DNA of 64,000 nt from Jackrogersella multiformis. Lineage: Eukaryota > Ascomycota > Sordariomycetes > Xylariales > Hypoxylaceae. The notes beneath the pieces are model-generated. The model did not search any database, was not told the origin of the DNA, and saw only the letters and a list, made by a program, of their open reading frames with translations. This document shows, one piece after another, positions 11,027 to 23,441 of the stretch. The stretch's first letter is position 1, and every line of letters begins with the position of its first letter. A program made the translations under genes and the position numbers. The stretch is taken from the NCBI GenBank assembly GCA_902806575.1, contig CADCXD010000004.1, positions 3,472,001 through 3,536,000 of the forward strand, written 5' to 3'.

Positions 11027-11767
11027 ATGGACAGCAAGAAGCTAGGTCTAGTCTAGCCTTATCCACGCGAAGACGACTACGAGACGCTGCAGGAGGTGGT
11101 ATGTCTCGCGGTCGTCTTACCTTTCGTCAAGACTATCCTCGGCGCAACCATGCAAGGACCGTTATCGTATCTTCAATTCGGAACAGTAAAGCCTCTTTAG
11201 AGCCAATCTTCACCGATACAATATGCATATCTCTCGAATTGTTTTCGAGAGAACGCCAAGAAAGCTAAGCGCCAACCACAACGATGAGTAACTAAGGTAC
11301 ACCTTCCATCTTCAAACAATGGCCCCAGCGCCTTTAGTAGGGGGCCCCTCTTTCCAAGCACAATAGTACCAAGACGCATCTCAAGAAAGTTGCATAGAAA
11401 GCCAGCAGAGGCTTGGTGAAACGGCAATATAGGGCTGATGAACAGTATCATGATTCTCTATATACCTACATGAAGACATACGGCGCTTCAGCCGGGCCAA
11501 GGACCAATCTCCACCATTGAAGCCAGCGGAATTGCGGGAGTTGGTTGTGAATTCGGCAACCAGGACTTACTAGCCATCACACAACGTCCTATAGTCGGAG
11601 TATTGACAACCAAACAAGCAAGTCGCCAACCGGCTTGTTACATCAACTTATTCGGCCAAGTCCACTACGTAGTTAGACTATCTTTCACACACACAACTCA
11701 GAAGTCCCGACATCTTAGAGGACTAGAGCTCAGTAATCCACCTAATACTCAAGCTGATGAATCATGA
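11027..11767 (+). pseudogene. Decayed open frame of unknown origin
   Basis: One frame read straight through shows protein-like stretches separated by stop codons at 11054, 11198, 11285, about 11420 and 11471, ending at TGA 11765. The best stretches are 11075-11197 (containing EVVCLAVVLPFVKTILGATM) and 11474-11764 (containing ASGIAGVGCEFGNQDLLAI), the latter 97 codons without a stop. Five internal stops in about 247 codons is fewer than chance would give, which suggests a former gene. Two of the stops are TAG where CAG would be natural, as expected from C-to-T decay. The family was not recognised. It could also be chance. Confidence 0.28.
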
Positions 11768-11945
11768 GCTACACGCATACACACACTGACACTTCCCTTC
11801 GACATGTCTACAAAGGCGCAAAACCATGGGGCTAAAACGTCCTTCTGAACGGAAGGATCAAAGAGAAGGGCTATAGGGAATCATGGCAAGTTGGCCCGCA
11901 TCTTCTTCTAAACCCTTGATCTCGATATAGGGAAATATGCATCGA

Positions 11946-12341
11946 CTAACTGGCAAACAGCTTACACTGCATCAAGAAAGTCATGCTTTCTAATATACTA
12001 ACGGATATATGGCCCGAACCCGCCTGTCCAGTCCCGCTCCCGAGACGAGTGTTATTAAGAATACCACCGCTTCGAACACCACGGTAGGTCAGAATAGAAA
12101 GAATCCAAATCACAGGGTGGACGACGAGGTCACTCGCTTTATATATACCATTCAACCATCCTATCTGCATTTCTTTTATCTCCACAACAGGGGTCTGGGG
12201 TTCTGTACGCTCTATAGACACCGAAGTTGTGATGCTGTCCACAACGGATTCAGAAGCCGTCACCAAGAACGCGAACATACTAGCCGCGCAGACCACTCGA
12301 CTATAGGTAGCTACTCGCCCCGACCACCACGGAGCCGTCAC
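11946..12341 (-). pseudogene. Open frame of about 130 codons, unknown, possibly a gene remnant
   Basis: The frame has no ATG at its start (it is open upstream to about 12390) and encodes two hydrophobic segments, one around RVVCAASMFAFLVTA and one around VVHPVIWILSILTY, with an acidic/polar linker. The composition looks protein-like, but no splice partner, start or family could be identified. It lies beside the decayed plus-strand frame, so both may be remnants of lost accessory genes. Confidence 0.22.
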
Positions 12342-13443
12342 CTGTCCTTCATATTCATCGACGCCGTAGACGGCGGGGAAACAGGGTAGTAGCTATCCCG
12401 ATTGCAGATGGACTCTGAACACGCTACCTCCATAAGAGCTACAACGTGTTTAGGTATAGTACCTCAACATGAAGACTGCAGCTTAGCTTAGCTGCGGCTG
12501 CGTCAGATATCACAGGGGCAAGGAAATGTTACCTACCTACCTAGTCTCGACTCATCTACCCAGCAGGCGAATGGTACATACATACCATTATCTTACGAAG
12601 CGCGAAATAGGAGTACCTACCTACCTGGAGCCGGCACCGCCCATGGACGTTTTCGGGAGGAGCCCGCCTGCCTTACGCCGGAGACGAGAGCCTCGACATC
12701 GGCAGATTGTTCAAGAGGGGACTTCAGGAAACCGGAAAGCATACCTGATTCATTACGTTAGGCTCGGAAAGGAGTATGATATTTAATAGACAGACGCCGA
12801 AGACGCATTTAGGAGATAATTCACAGGACCTTCTACAAGGCTGGAGCAGACGAAGAGGATGAGGACATCCTCATTTTTTTGTAGGGGCAATTGTTACACT
12901 TTATCTATTTATCTATATATTATGTACACAAGTATTCATATACCTATTTGTGGATCTTATAGATCTACATAGCAGTATTAAAGCATTCCTATAAAGGAAC
13001 AGCGAAGCTAGCGATTCTTACAGTAGAACAACTATTTGGACCCATTTCTAATATTCATGATAAAGGCAGGTAACCTTAGGTAGCTCATACTTCAGTCAGA
13101 ATCTACAGTGAACCCCGTGAACCCCGTATCAATAATGACGATGGTGTAATAGTGCCGATAATATCAACTTATAGATTGTATATAACTAGGTACCTAGATA
13201 GCTAATGGATATTAGGTTATTGGGTTACTTGACAGTTTTTGATAGCAGAGGGCGTGATACACACACACACATATATATAAGTCTCCCTCGAACCTCGTTC
13301 ACTCTAAACATGCTATCTATGCTAGACTGGCTGTTGGCATCTAAAGCTGATATTAACATATACAACGCTTTCTATTTCCTATTCGCTACTCGCTGATAAA
13401 TATGTATGTATGTATGATACCGCTTTTATTTCCTTCGTTAATT

Positions 13444-13474
13444 CTTCCTTCCTTCCTTCCTTCTTTCTTTCTCC
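13444..13474. repeat. CT-rich simple repeat (TTCC/TTTC)
   Basis: Run of CCTT units passing into CTTT and CTCT. Simple-sequence repeat in intergenic DNA. Confidence 0.8.
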
Positions 13475-13836
13475 TCTCTCTCTATTTCGCTGCCTTCGCC
13501 CCCTCGAAGCAAGGTAAAGCAAAGTACGCGGTAGTGGTATCAACAAACTTTTTGGTATCGTACCATCTTTCATGCGTGAAGTCGTTAGCCCGGCCAGTAC
13601 CCATACCGTATCCAGAATCGCTATGCCTATTACACAATTATATGTAGGTAGTAAGTAACGTGGTAAGATGATCAAGGGAATCAAGATAATCAGATAATCA
13701 AACACCCCGAGCCCCGGCTGCGCCTGTTTTAAGACATGATTACAAGCAGATAAGTGAGGGGGGAAGGTGGCGAGGTGAGATGAGGTGTATAAATCAAGGA
13801 GGAGGTAGACCGCGTCGTTCCTTAAGAGCTTATAGT

Positions 13837-15825
13837 TTATAGCTTCCGCTTGAACATGTAGGAGCCGTACATGCCGCCGACCTCGGCGCAGGCGACGGGG
13901 ATCTTGCGCATGCCCCAGAACGAGGCGCCCATCTTCCAGGACCGGAGGCCGGAGTCCCTAGGTCCGTCCTCGGGGTCGTGGACGCGGACGAGCCAGGCGC
14001 GGCTTCCGTTCTCCATCACCGTCCATCCCATCTGCTTCACGACCGGCGACTTGGCTAGCCGGGGGTACATGCTGTCGGTTACCTCGATCACTTCCAGCGG
14101 CGAGGAGTACTTCTTCATGATCGACGTGTTTCGTCCGAATAGGGTGATGAGGTCCAGTTCGGCTGCTGTGTAGTCGGAGAGATCCAAGAACTTGAGCGTA
14201 TGCGGGATCCACTCTAGCTGCTGGCCTATGTCGCCATTGTTGCTCTCGTCAGGCACAAAGAGTCGATCGATATCGGAAATCTTCAACCGTCGGCCCAGCG
14301 TAAGCTCCTCCAGGTGCTTCGTCAATGGACGCAGCAGATCGATGTGCGATTCATCCATCTTGCTACCCTTTAGGCTTAGCGAACGTAAGCTCTGGGGGAG
14401 GACTGGGATTAGTCTGGCTAGGTCATTCTCGTCGAAAAGCTGGTGGCTCCGTGCGTCTACCCCAAGGCTCAAGAACACCAACCCCCTGACCGCAGGATGG
14501 TTTGCCAGGAAATCGATCACAACGCCAGCAGTCAAAAGCCTGCATTTTGATAAATTTAGATGCGTGATCTGTGCGTTGTGCGGAATAGACTGGAGAGCTT
14601 CGTCCGTGACCTTGGTTCCTGCGAGGTCTAGATGGGTCAAGTTACCTAGCCGGGGAAGCAACGTCTCAAACACGGTCGAGGGTAGAGTAATGCATCTGTG
14701 TAGAGACAGCCGAGAGACGGAGAGTGCTTCAGGCCAGTCGGATAGAAGAATGGACTGGAAGGCATTCCTGAAAATGGCTGACGAGCAACCACAAAAGTCG
14801 ACACCCTGCAATCTGTCAAGTCCGAAAAACAACTTCCGTAGAACGTTGGCGTCTATCTCATCTTCGATATATTCCTGCGCCAAGAACTCACGAAGGAAGG
14901 GTGTCAGCTCCAAGCACTGCATCAAAGTCTCGGGGGTAAGGTTGCGGGTAGTAGCTCGCTCGCTCGCCGTCGTGAAAAGTGTCGTCGGGTTGAAGTGACT
15001 GAAGTCCAGCCGCCGCACGATAGTCCCTAGTTCCTTGTTCTGCGTGATATGCGACAGGAACTTCCGGAAGATTCTCGAGTGCGGAATTGTGATGTTCTTG
15101 TATAGAGCGTTTAGTGTTGCCGAGTGGAGTGTTCTTGATGTTAGCAACAAGGACATCAAGTCCACATTTCGAGCGGAGACCCCGTTCGGGGGAACATCGA
15201 GAACAAGATGATCGATGATTTGGCCTATTTTCGAGTAAAACATGTAAGATGGTTGCCCTAATTATCACGACAACGCTCGTCTCGACTTACCAAGTATTTC
15301 CGCAGGTAGCTTCTCGATGGCCGACGATCCTGGAGCACGTCTTTCGGGATCCTTCTTTTTGGGTGGAACAGCCGGAGTCGACCAAACGATCTTCAGAGCC
15401 TGCAAGTCCCCATAGCTCTTGCTCGCCTGCTTCCCCTTTACGCCTATCTGCTTCCAGCCCTGAAAGCCCTCTGCGGCGACAGCAGGACACCAGCAGCCAT
15501 GCAATCTACTCTGCGGCTGCGTAATAGGCGGAATGAATTGGGTCTGAGTGGCCATTTCCGAAGGCGATGGCAAGTCGTCGACAGCCTCTTCAGTTAGCTT
15601 GGAGTAAGAGGAGACTTTGGTACTGGTGAAGTTCTGGGCTAATTCTGATGAGTCGTTCTCTCGGACAGAAGAAAAGGACGATCGTGTGGATTTGTCCGGC
15701 GGAGTTATATTTCCAGGTTGGTCCATATTGTCATATAAGCCGGAGGTAGGGCTCTGTTTAAGTTTGCTGGTAATGCGCTGATGGGTTGGTCGTCCAACAA
15801 CATGAGAGAAGACTATTCGATCCAT
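13837..15825 (-). CDS. F-box-like leucine-rich-repeat protein
   Basis: Two exons (15825-15291 and 15224-13837) separated by a 66-nt intron give 640 residues. The start at 15825 (MDRIVFSHVVG) is the first ATG in the frame. Residues 1-165 are polar and probably disordered. Around residues 168-215, spanning the splice site, KLPAEILGQIIDHLV resembles an F-box core. The remainder shows leucine-rich repeats with LxxLxL spacing, such as LTHLDLAGTKVTDEAL, ITHLNLSKCRLL and LRSLSLKGSKMDESHI. F-box/LRR proteins are normally substrate receptors of SCF ubiquitin ligases. Here the F-box match is weak and the substrate unknown, so the function stays open. It stands alone, with long non-coding flanks on both sides. 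Confidence 0.82.
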
Positions 15826-18800
15826 TATCGGAAGATGAGCCAGGGTGGTGGGTGGTAGCTGGGCAGTAGGTAGTTGCACAAGCGAGAGGCTTGGAGACTC
15901 GACCGAGAGATGCAAGATGCAGACTCAATAGCGCAATGGTCCTTCCAAGGGTTTCCTTTCTTTTTTCCCCTTTTCCTTTCCCGGTACGATACGGTACGGT
16001 ACGAGAACGGCACGGCCACAAACCGTCCTTCCTAAAGCACCACCAGGAGGTCAGGTTTCACCAAGGAGCAGCAAATTACGCCTCAGCCGGACCAGATAGG
16101 CTTTTCTGTTAGTCAAAACAGCGATTTCTTAGGTAACAGGTTTCGTTGGCGCAATGCGGGGAAGAATTGATGAGATGATGGAATCCACGGATTCGTTGTC
16201 GGATATCTGTTTATGTGACAACGTGAACAACGTGAGCAGCGTTAAATACCTAGGCATGTAGCTATTAAATGAATGTCATCTGTCCCTGTCTGCCTGTCAA
16301 CCTTGGAAATTCCTTGTCGACCCGGGATATGCGAATAAACGGGGGCGGCTGTTGTCGTTCTCGTCGTCGTTGAGCGGTTGGGATTGCTAGGGACCCTGAA
16401 TTCTTCATACGTAATTGTACGTATAGAGTATTGAAGAAAACACCGAAGCAATGGAGCTACCAGGTTGCACGTGCTCAGCTTTTCTGCTTTCTTCCTGGGG
16501 GGGCTGTTTTAATGTCTAGGCTGTTCTTAATGTCAATAGTACAGTACCATAGAGCGATAGGGCAATAGAGCGGTGTTTGTTCTTCACCGTCTAATTTATT
16601 AGGCGCTGTACGGAATACCTACTACTGGAAAGCTGGAAACCTGGTAGCAACCAGCTTGCGAGCGAAGGGCCCGCAGGTGGCTAGAAATGGGATGAGCAAA
16701 CCTCCCATGCTGCCATGATCCCATTGTTCAGATAGTTCAAATATTGGGTAATGGAAATAAAAGAATGGCATAGAGATGGATTCTTCTTTGTCACCTGAGC
16801 CAAACCCACCAACGCTTGTTGCCATCGAGACTGGCGGCAAATGCTGCCGAATCCAGAGGGTCGCCTTGGCCCGTGGTGCCTCCGCTTGGATAGCTATTTG
16901 GTAATGAGAAATATCAGACGATCCCATGTCTGCTCTTACGGGAAAATATCGTCATCGCGATGTGGGCATTCTTTTTTTTCTCTCTCTCTCGTTTACTTTG
17001 ATTTTTTATTTATTCTGGGGAAAAGTGGCAGAAAAGGAAGAATCCAGAAAGTCTTTGAAGCTTGTAGAGGGAAAGTTGAGCTGAGTGGCTCCGAGTGGCT
17101 CTGAGTGGCTAGAAAACCTGAGTCTAGCCGAGCCTAGCGATATAAAGGTACCTTAGTCTGTTCCGTGGTCCCGTTCGTGGCCCGTCATAGATGTCTTGGC
17201 AAATTGGCATCCCTTCCTCCTTCCTCCTTCCCCGGATTCGATTATACCATTTACGTACAATCTTTCCTGTACCCTGTAACTATTTACCTATTTAGGTACC
17301 TGTGATATATTTTTTGTATATTGGAACGAAGTCGCCTCACGAACCTGAAAATACAACTTAGGTACTTAGGTCGTGATATATGCAAGAATGGTGAGAGTAG
17401 TGGTGTTTGATTGAGAATATCTTACATATGATTTGCCTATACATACCTAATCACAAATATACGTACCTCAGTTACTATGCTTATATCCGAACCTTGGCCA
17501 GTTGCGATATCGCAGCTAATGTTTTCGCAGCCAGCCACCGCATCATCTTACTACACGGAGGCGTATTATCGTCTAATAATGAAAATTTGTTCTCTGCAGC
17601 TTTTCCGCGGACCATCAGAAGATTTGGTCTCCTGCCTGCTCCCTTTGATTTACTTTCCGTTTGATTGCTTCTCGTGAGCACCCATACACTATTCACACAA
17701 AGCCAGCCGCTCTACGCCCAAAACCGGCTGGCCTAGCTAAACCGAAATTGAAGAAAGTACGAATACCTACCTAATGTAGTGTATGTGTAGGTAGCAAAAG
17801 AAACACCAATTCACCAAGCCTTTGACCGCCTCTAGCTTGGGTCTTGGCCGGCTTAAACCGCTGTTGCTGAATATCGTATCTGGAGACCTTCGTCGAAGTC
17901 CTAAAGCGAAGCTAGCTCCATTACTCGTATGTAGTCGAGCTCACATGACCTTACATAAAAGGGGGTCATTCCGAATATATGTATCAGGCGCTCCAAGCAC
18001 AAACGTGATGATATCTTTAAAACGGCACTCTCTACACTAGCCATGCGAACGATATAATTATTATTAGGTATTAGCCTCGCTTTGCCATGCAACACTTGCT
18101 TGCTGTCCACCCCTTGCCTCTAGCGGCCGGGTGTGCCGATCTAAGACTTGCATGACTTACCCAACACAAGGTAGTTGTTTGCGGGGAAATAGCCTCAATG
18201 TCTTGCTGGTGAATTCTGACGGCCAATCAATTCCGCCTCTCCTCTGCTCCATGTCTGAGCTTGCGGCTGATGTTCCGATCTTCAAGGGGAAACCGAAGGG
18301 GGATGGGGAGGTTACATAATGCTCTCAAGTGGCGTGGCTGCGTGGGTGTCGTCCTCTAGGCGCATACGTAAGAAGTACGTCAAAGTAAACATGGTATACA
18401 TATACCTACCTACCTAGCCTACCTAAGGTATATGTGTTAGTAATAGGAGGAGATGCTAGCTCCTATACTCTTCCGGTTGTAGCGTAAGGATAGAGGAACC
18501 TTGCGTCCAGGATAAGAATATGGGCAAATATATTTAGGTCCCGTGCGGAGATGGGATTGTTCGAGTTAGCCTACACCATTACACTACACTAGGTTAGACA
18601 TCACAAGCTGATGTTCTAGAAAAAAGATGATAGGTAGCTCTCTCGGCTTAGTAAGTGACCCTTTAATGACATTAAAGAGTCTGAACAATGTACAAAAACA
18701 CCAGTATCTATCTAACCCATGCTCCTGTTCGCATGGGGACTCCATCTCCTCCAAATATACTCCGAGCTGATAGTAATAACTTGAACTTATTGGAGTCTTT

Positions 18801-19043
18801 CTTATTGACCCTTATGGTAAGCAACCCTCCCAAAATCATGATTAGCTCCACTGATCTAGTTTCGAATCCCCCTCCCAAGACGCCGGTATACGTGAGGTCA
18901 TATGGCATCCCCAGGATCCGGTGTTTCCTACCTAGGTACCGAATGCCACCTATCGTGACAATGAATGAACACCATGAACTCCGTGAATTTTAAGTAGGCG
19001 GCTCTCAATACCCATTGAAGCAGATATGCAGATAAGGCGCAAA
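15826..19043. other. Intergenic, no gene seen
   Basis: About 3.2 kb. The first 200 bp are the promoter of the LRR gene, with CT-rich and GGTACGGTACG tracts near 15960-16010. Then follow AT-rich DNA, scattered CCTAGGTA-type motifs and short open frames without coding character (for example 18688-18993 plus, 16622-16927 minus). A TTCGAATCC box near 18865 is not part of a tRNA fold. Confidence 0.55.
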
Positions 19044-21239
19044 TCACCTGCCGTTTACTTTCTTCCCAGATTTGATGCGATCCTTGCAATTATCGCAGTA
19101 CCATTTCACTACCAATACTGTTAGCTGGTTCGCTTCGATACTGGGACGTCTGGAGGAAACTCACTACTTGGTGGCGGAGCTGCTTTCAGGCCAACACAGT
19201 CAAGATGAAACCACTCTCGCTCACAGTCATTAGCATCGCAAGCAACCATTTCGCCATAGCTGACCCCATTGCAATAACAATATAGCGGCTCGTCAGCATC
19301 GGCGTCGCCCTCGTCGTCGCCCTGGGCGCTGCTGTTCGCATCTTCGTCCGCGGCGCGGGCTGCGACTTGCTGCGCTGCACCCTTCTTATGACTCCTCTTC
19401 GTGTTAGTAGTTGATGCGTTTCGCGAGGACCGAGATCTCGACGGCGGGTCGGGGAATGATCCGATTGCCGGTGTCGACGGCTTACTGGCTCTTCCGCTCT
19501 TAGTTGTGACGACGGTTGTAGCTGTTGCTGATGGCGTTTGTATAGGATCACCCTTGGGCTCGGAATCGTCTCCTTTCGTAATGATCTTGTTACTTGGCAT
19601 TGTGCTGCTGGCGCTGGCGCTGGTAAGAGCAAGAATTGCTTCTTCTTTGGAGGCTTCGACTTTGATAGTTGCTGTCGTTTCTTTGTTCGATTTGGTGTCG
19701 ACTGGGGGCTGATTACCGTTTTGTCTCGCCGCAAGCTCCGGGGTAGCAGCTGTGACGCCGTTTGGCCTGTTTGACGCGGATGAGGCTGGCCGCTGTCGAC
19801 CGTTTTCCACGTTGGATTGTATAGAGTTTTGTCTCGCTCGGGACGAGGCCGGGCGCGCCGAGGTTGTAGAAGGCGCAGGAGAGCCGCGAACAACTAATTT
19901 GGGGTCGAAGTTGGGTTGGATTGGTGACGGTGCTATTGATGGCGAAAGCGCGGCGGCTGAAGCATTCGTTTTGCTGTGCAAGGAAAAGTTAGCAACGGAG
20001 CCGTGCTAGAAGGGCAGTAGAAGTAGGGCATGCTCACCTCTTTTTCGAGGTACCGTTAACGGTCGGGAGAGCTTTGCGCTTCTTAGGTTGTTCAGGGGCG
20101 GGTGTTGCCCTCGGGCTAGAGTTCTTGGTCTTCGTCGTAGTATTGGTGCCAAAGACCGAACTCATCGCGCGATCCATGGGCTGCCCTCCGTTGGCCGGCT
20201 TGTTATTCTCGACTTTTCGTCTTTTAGATGGGGGATTCCCGTTGGTGGTATTGGTAGCAGCACCTGAAGTAATACCCAACCCGACAAGCGCAGCTGCGTC
20301 GGCGTTTTTTCGAGACTTGTTGTTATTGTTGGTCGCCTTCTTCGTCGACTCGCCTTTATGCCTGTTCTCGTGATCATCTATATCCGAATCTTGGTGTTGG
20401 GTTTTTAATCCTTTCTTAGCTATGAGAGCTTGCTTTCTAGCATCGCTCCGCGCTGCGGCTTCTTCTGCTAGCTGCTGAGCTGCGGCCGTGATGCTAGCTG
20501 CGCCATCTCGGCGCGACCGCTCGGCTTGATTCGCTCGATTAATTCGATTCTCCGGATAAGCCCAGTGTGTGGTGCTGCCCCATTTTGCCTCGTCGCTAAA
20601 CTCAGCTTCGAGGTGTGGCCACACATCGTTGATCCGAGATAGTTGTTTAGACAGCGCTTCGTTCGCAGTCGATATGACGTGGTTCTTCTCCTCCAAGGAG
20701 ACAAGCATTTCCTGAACCTTGAAGGCAGTTTGACGAAACAACTGTCGTCGCGGGAGGTTGCTTGGATCAAAAACCGTAGAATTGTAGTTGTCGTCGGTCG
20801 ACGCAGGAGGGTTACCGTTCGCGGGGAATCCGCTCGAGCTATTCTGAGCGCTCATGGGCGTCGAAGCCGCGGCAATACTGCTAGACGCATCGTTGGCGTT
20901 TCTAGATTCGGGAGGACTCGACTTAAGAACGGCTTCGACGAGCTGGAACAGAGTCTCTTCGGGGGCGAAGATCTTGGCGTCGACCTCCTTTAAAAGTGTG
21001 AAATGTCGGACGAGGTCTTTGGGAAGTGATGATACAGCGTCGGTGAAGTATGTAATTGCGGGGAAAACGTCGATGGGTTGATCATGACTATGGTGGGCGC
21101 CTCCAAGGGAATCTCTGCCGCCAAAAGTACGAGCTGAGCCAGACGATGCTCGTGGAGGATTTGCCCGAGTCTGGCGAACGGGCTGAGCTCTTCGATTCGA
21201 GGGACCAGCGTCCGCTTGGGAGGTCTTCGCAGCCTTCAT
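19044..21239 (-). CDS. PHO23: ING-family PHD-finger chromatin protein (Pho23-like)
   Basis: Probable subunit of the Rpd3L histone deacetylase complex that reads H3K4me3. Three exons (21239-20038, 19973-19165, 19108-19044; introns 64 and 56 nt) give 691 residues. The N-terminal ING domain begins near residue 57 with IDVFPAITYFTDAVSSLPKD and KEVDAKIFAPEETLFQL, and continues after a Ser/Asn-rich insertion with FKVQEMLVSLEEKNHVI. The middle is low-complexity, basic and Ser/Thr-rich. The C-terminal PHD finger (about 631-680) has the C4HC3 pattern: CYC..C..C..WFHLDC..WYCDNC, with the last Cys pair in exon 3. The KDLVRHFTLLKEVDAKIF form matches Pho23-type ING proteins; Yng1/Yng2-type assignment is less likely. 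The protein is longer than yeast Pho23 (330 aa) because of the linker, as is common in filamentous fungi. Confidence 0.9.
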
Positions 21240-22344
21240 ATTGGGTTCTCTCGAGTGACCCAGGCGTTAAATGACTAGTTTCGGTCGAGATTGTGGACGC
21301 AGGACAATGGGGCGGAGGGTTGGAAGGTTGAAAGGTTGAAAGGTTGTTTCTTGTTTAAGAATCTCGACGACTCTACGGAGGAAGTTAGTTGACAGGAAGC
21401 TTCAAAAAATGAAGTTCATGTCATTTTGCGATATAAAATAAGACAATACCAGTAGAAATGGTATGTAAAGTAAGGCGAAAAGGGCAAGGTAAAAGGTAGG
21501 CGCAAGACATGTACGAAAACCAGGTGGAACAAGTTGAATGAATGAGATTTATTGTGTGGCACTGGGTCGGCGGCCAGTTAGAGCAGTTTAGAGTGGAAGG
21601 TTATTAGCAAGGTTAGCAAGGTTTAGTTTCTAATGGTCCTAATGGTTCTAAGCATAGCACCTTCAGTTGCCCAGGAGCCAGGAGCCAGGAACCCCATTGC
21701 GCGCGGCTTTCTATCGGCGGGCACTTTCTGGTAAATGTGGACCTGCGCTAGTCACAGAAGCGGCATATCCATTGGCTTAATTTGCCAGCTTTGAGATCCA
21801 CCGTGACTAGGACAAGCCACCATTCATCCGAAAGGTTAATCCGCCCTCGACCCGATAAGATAAGAAAAAACAATGACTTCAGAGGATGTAGGTATCAGAG
21901 GCCTCGGCACTAGCAGTGGCATCCACTTGGTACTATTACCTAATCCGAGTTCTATCGTACAACCTTAGATTTGGACCTGCGAGATTCCGACTCGACTCTG
22001 CAGGTGATAATGCATGTACGCCATAAATTTAATGTTCCTAGGTACCTACTTTAGGTATTACAATCTGCATACCTACCAACACTCGATAGGTAGGATCTCA
22101 CCAGTAGACTATAACCATCGTGTAAAGGATTTACCTTAGGTGAGTATGGTACAATTACAAGTGTGTAAGAGTTATCATTATCGATCCAGACATCATTTTC
22201 AGTACCATCTACCTAGTTTATTCTACCTATAATACTTGATTCAAGTACCAATAATCAATACAATGTTGCTAACAATGGATTTCAAAATGCCACGCCGGTA
22301 ACGCCAACTCAGAGGTATGCTGTATCATCCATGGATCTGCCGGC
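21240..22344. other. Intergenic (ING promoter and Rer2 3' flank)
   Basis: Between two minus-strand genes. The 400 bp next to 21240 are the ING-gene promoter (with GGAAGGTTGAAAGGTTGAAA repeats near 21320). 22020-22260 is AT-rich with CCTAGGTA-type motifs. No gene seen. Confidence 0.6.
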
Positions 22345-23441
22345 TCATTTCTTCGGGGTCTCCTTCTCCAGTAGCTTCTTTTGTCGCCATTGCCATTCCA
22401 AAAGGATGGGGACAAAATGCCACAGATCAAACTCAGGCCACAGACACTTCAAGAAGAATATTTGAGTGTTTTCATGACACTGCCATAACATGAAATCACT
22501 TAGTCTCGTGACACCGCTCGTTCGGATGAACATGTCCAGTGGTGGGCATTCGGCGGTATATGTATGACTGTTGATAGTCTCTGCTGTGATGGTCTCCGGA
22601 TTCTGGAATTTGACCGGCTTCACTGGTGTAGACTGTAGTGGCGGCGATTCTGGGTCTAATGCAGTAGTTGAAGACATCGAATCATCAATATCTGACTTGC
22701 CATTCTGATCCGGGGAAGAATCTCTGGGCGAAGAGGAACCCGACTTCTTTGATCTATTGGATCGTATCTTCTGAGTGATTCGCGACTGTGAGAATGGGGT
22801 GTTTGAAGGTCGAGGTGACGTGGTGAATTCGTCTACCGTAGCCTTGATGGCGCTGGTCATTTCAGCTCTCGAGGTGTAAGGAAAGCATATATTGAGTACG
22901 GCGCTAGAAGGCATAGTCAGCAATAGTCGATATAAAGTAACAACCGGGATGAAGCTTACTCCTTGTTATGCTTTGTCATCTCAATAGCTCGATCGACATG
23001 GGGCAACACATCATCCGGAATCAAGCTCCGCTCTCCTAATACCCGGATGCCGGCACCATACCGGTCAAGAAGTTCGCCATGCTGAACAAGTTGCTCAAGC
23101 TTGACCTTGGCCATTGCCATGAGGCCACTCACTTCATGCCTAGGCCGGTTAAAGTTTTCGATGCTGAATGCATAGACAGTAACAACCTTAACGCCGCACT
23201 TGTAGCAGATCTCGAGAACTCTTGCAAGGGCCTCGAAGCCTAGGTGGTGTCCTTCTATGGTTTCGATCTTGTGGTTTTTAGCGAAGCGCCTATTACCGTC
23301 CATCTCAAATGCGACATGTTGAGGTATCGGACCCTGCTTCAAAGTGCCTATAAGCAACTCTCGACCACTCTTAATTGCCCATTCCGCCGGGGGAGACTTC
23401 AAAAGCCAATTCGTAACATGCGAGAGGTAAAGGTCGGACAT
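22345..23441 (-). CDS. RER2: cis-prenyltransferase (dehydrodolichyl diphosphate synthase, Rer2/Srt1 type)
   Basis: Condenses isopentenyl diphosphate units into the long cis-polyprenyl chain of dolichol, the lipid carrier for N-glycosylation; acts at the ER. Two exons (23441-22960, 22903-22345; 56-nt intron) give 346 residues. The start at MSDLYLSHVTNW is the first plausible ATG. Conserved regions: FEMDGNRRFAKN with catalytic Asp at about residue 48, FSIENFNRP, LNICFPYTSR across the splice junction, and IRTSGVTRLSDFMLWQ near the end. A Ser/Pro-rich insertion of about 75 residues lies between the last two; it is longer than in yeast Rer2 (286 aa). The C-terminus is tryptophan-rich. Divergent from the Dsc2-like gene. 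Rer2 versus Srt1 cannot be decided from sequence alone. Confidence 0.95.

Larger units (their letters stand above)
9781..13836. other. Gene-poor region with decayed coding-like stretches
   Basis: About 4 kb of mostly AT-rich DNA. The first 250 bp are the V-ATPase promoter. 10.1-10.9 kb is AT-rich and featureless. 10.95-12.4 kb has stretches with coding character but interrupted frames (listed separately). 12.4-13.8 kb carries CCTAGGTA-type motifs, an (AC)n/(AT)n stretch at 13260-13279 and a TTCC/TTTC run at 13444-13474. No intact gene could be supported. Confidence 0.55.

Noticed and set aside
12009..12389. Plus-strand 126-codon ORF
   Set aside because: Overlaps the better minus-strand frame and has His/Arg/Ser-rich antisense-like composition.
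18800..18885. TTCGAATCC box resembling a tRNA B box
   Set aside because: No A box at proper spacing and no acceptor or anticodon stems could be formed.
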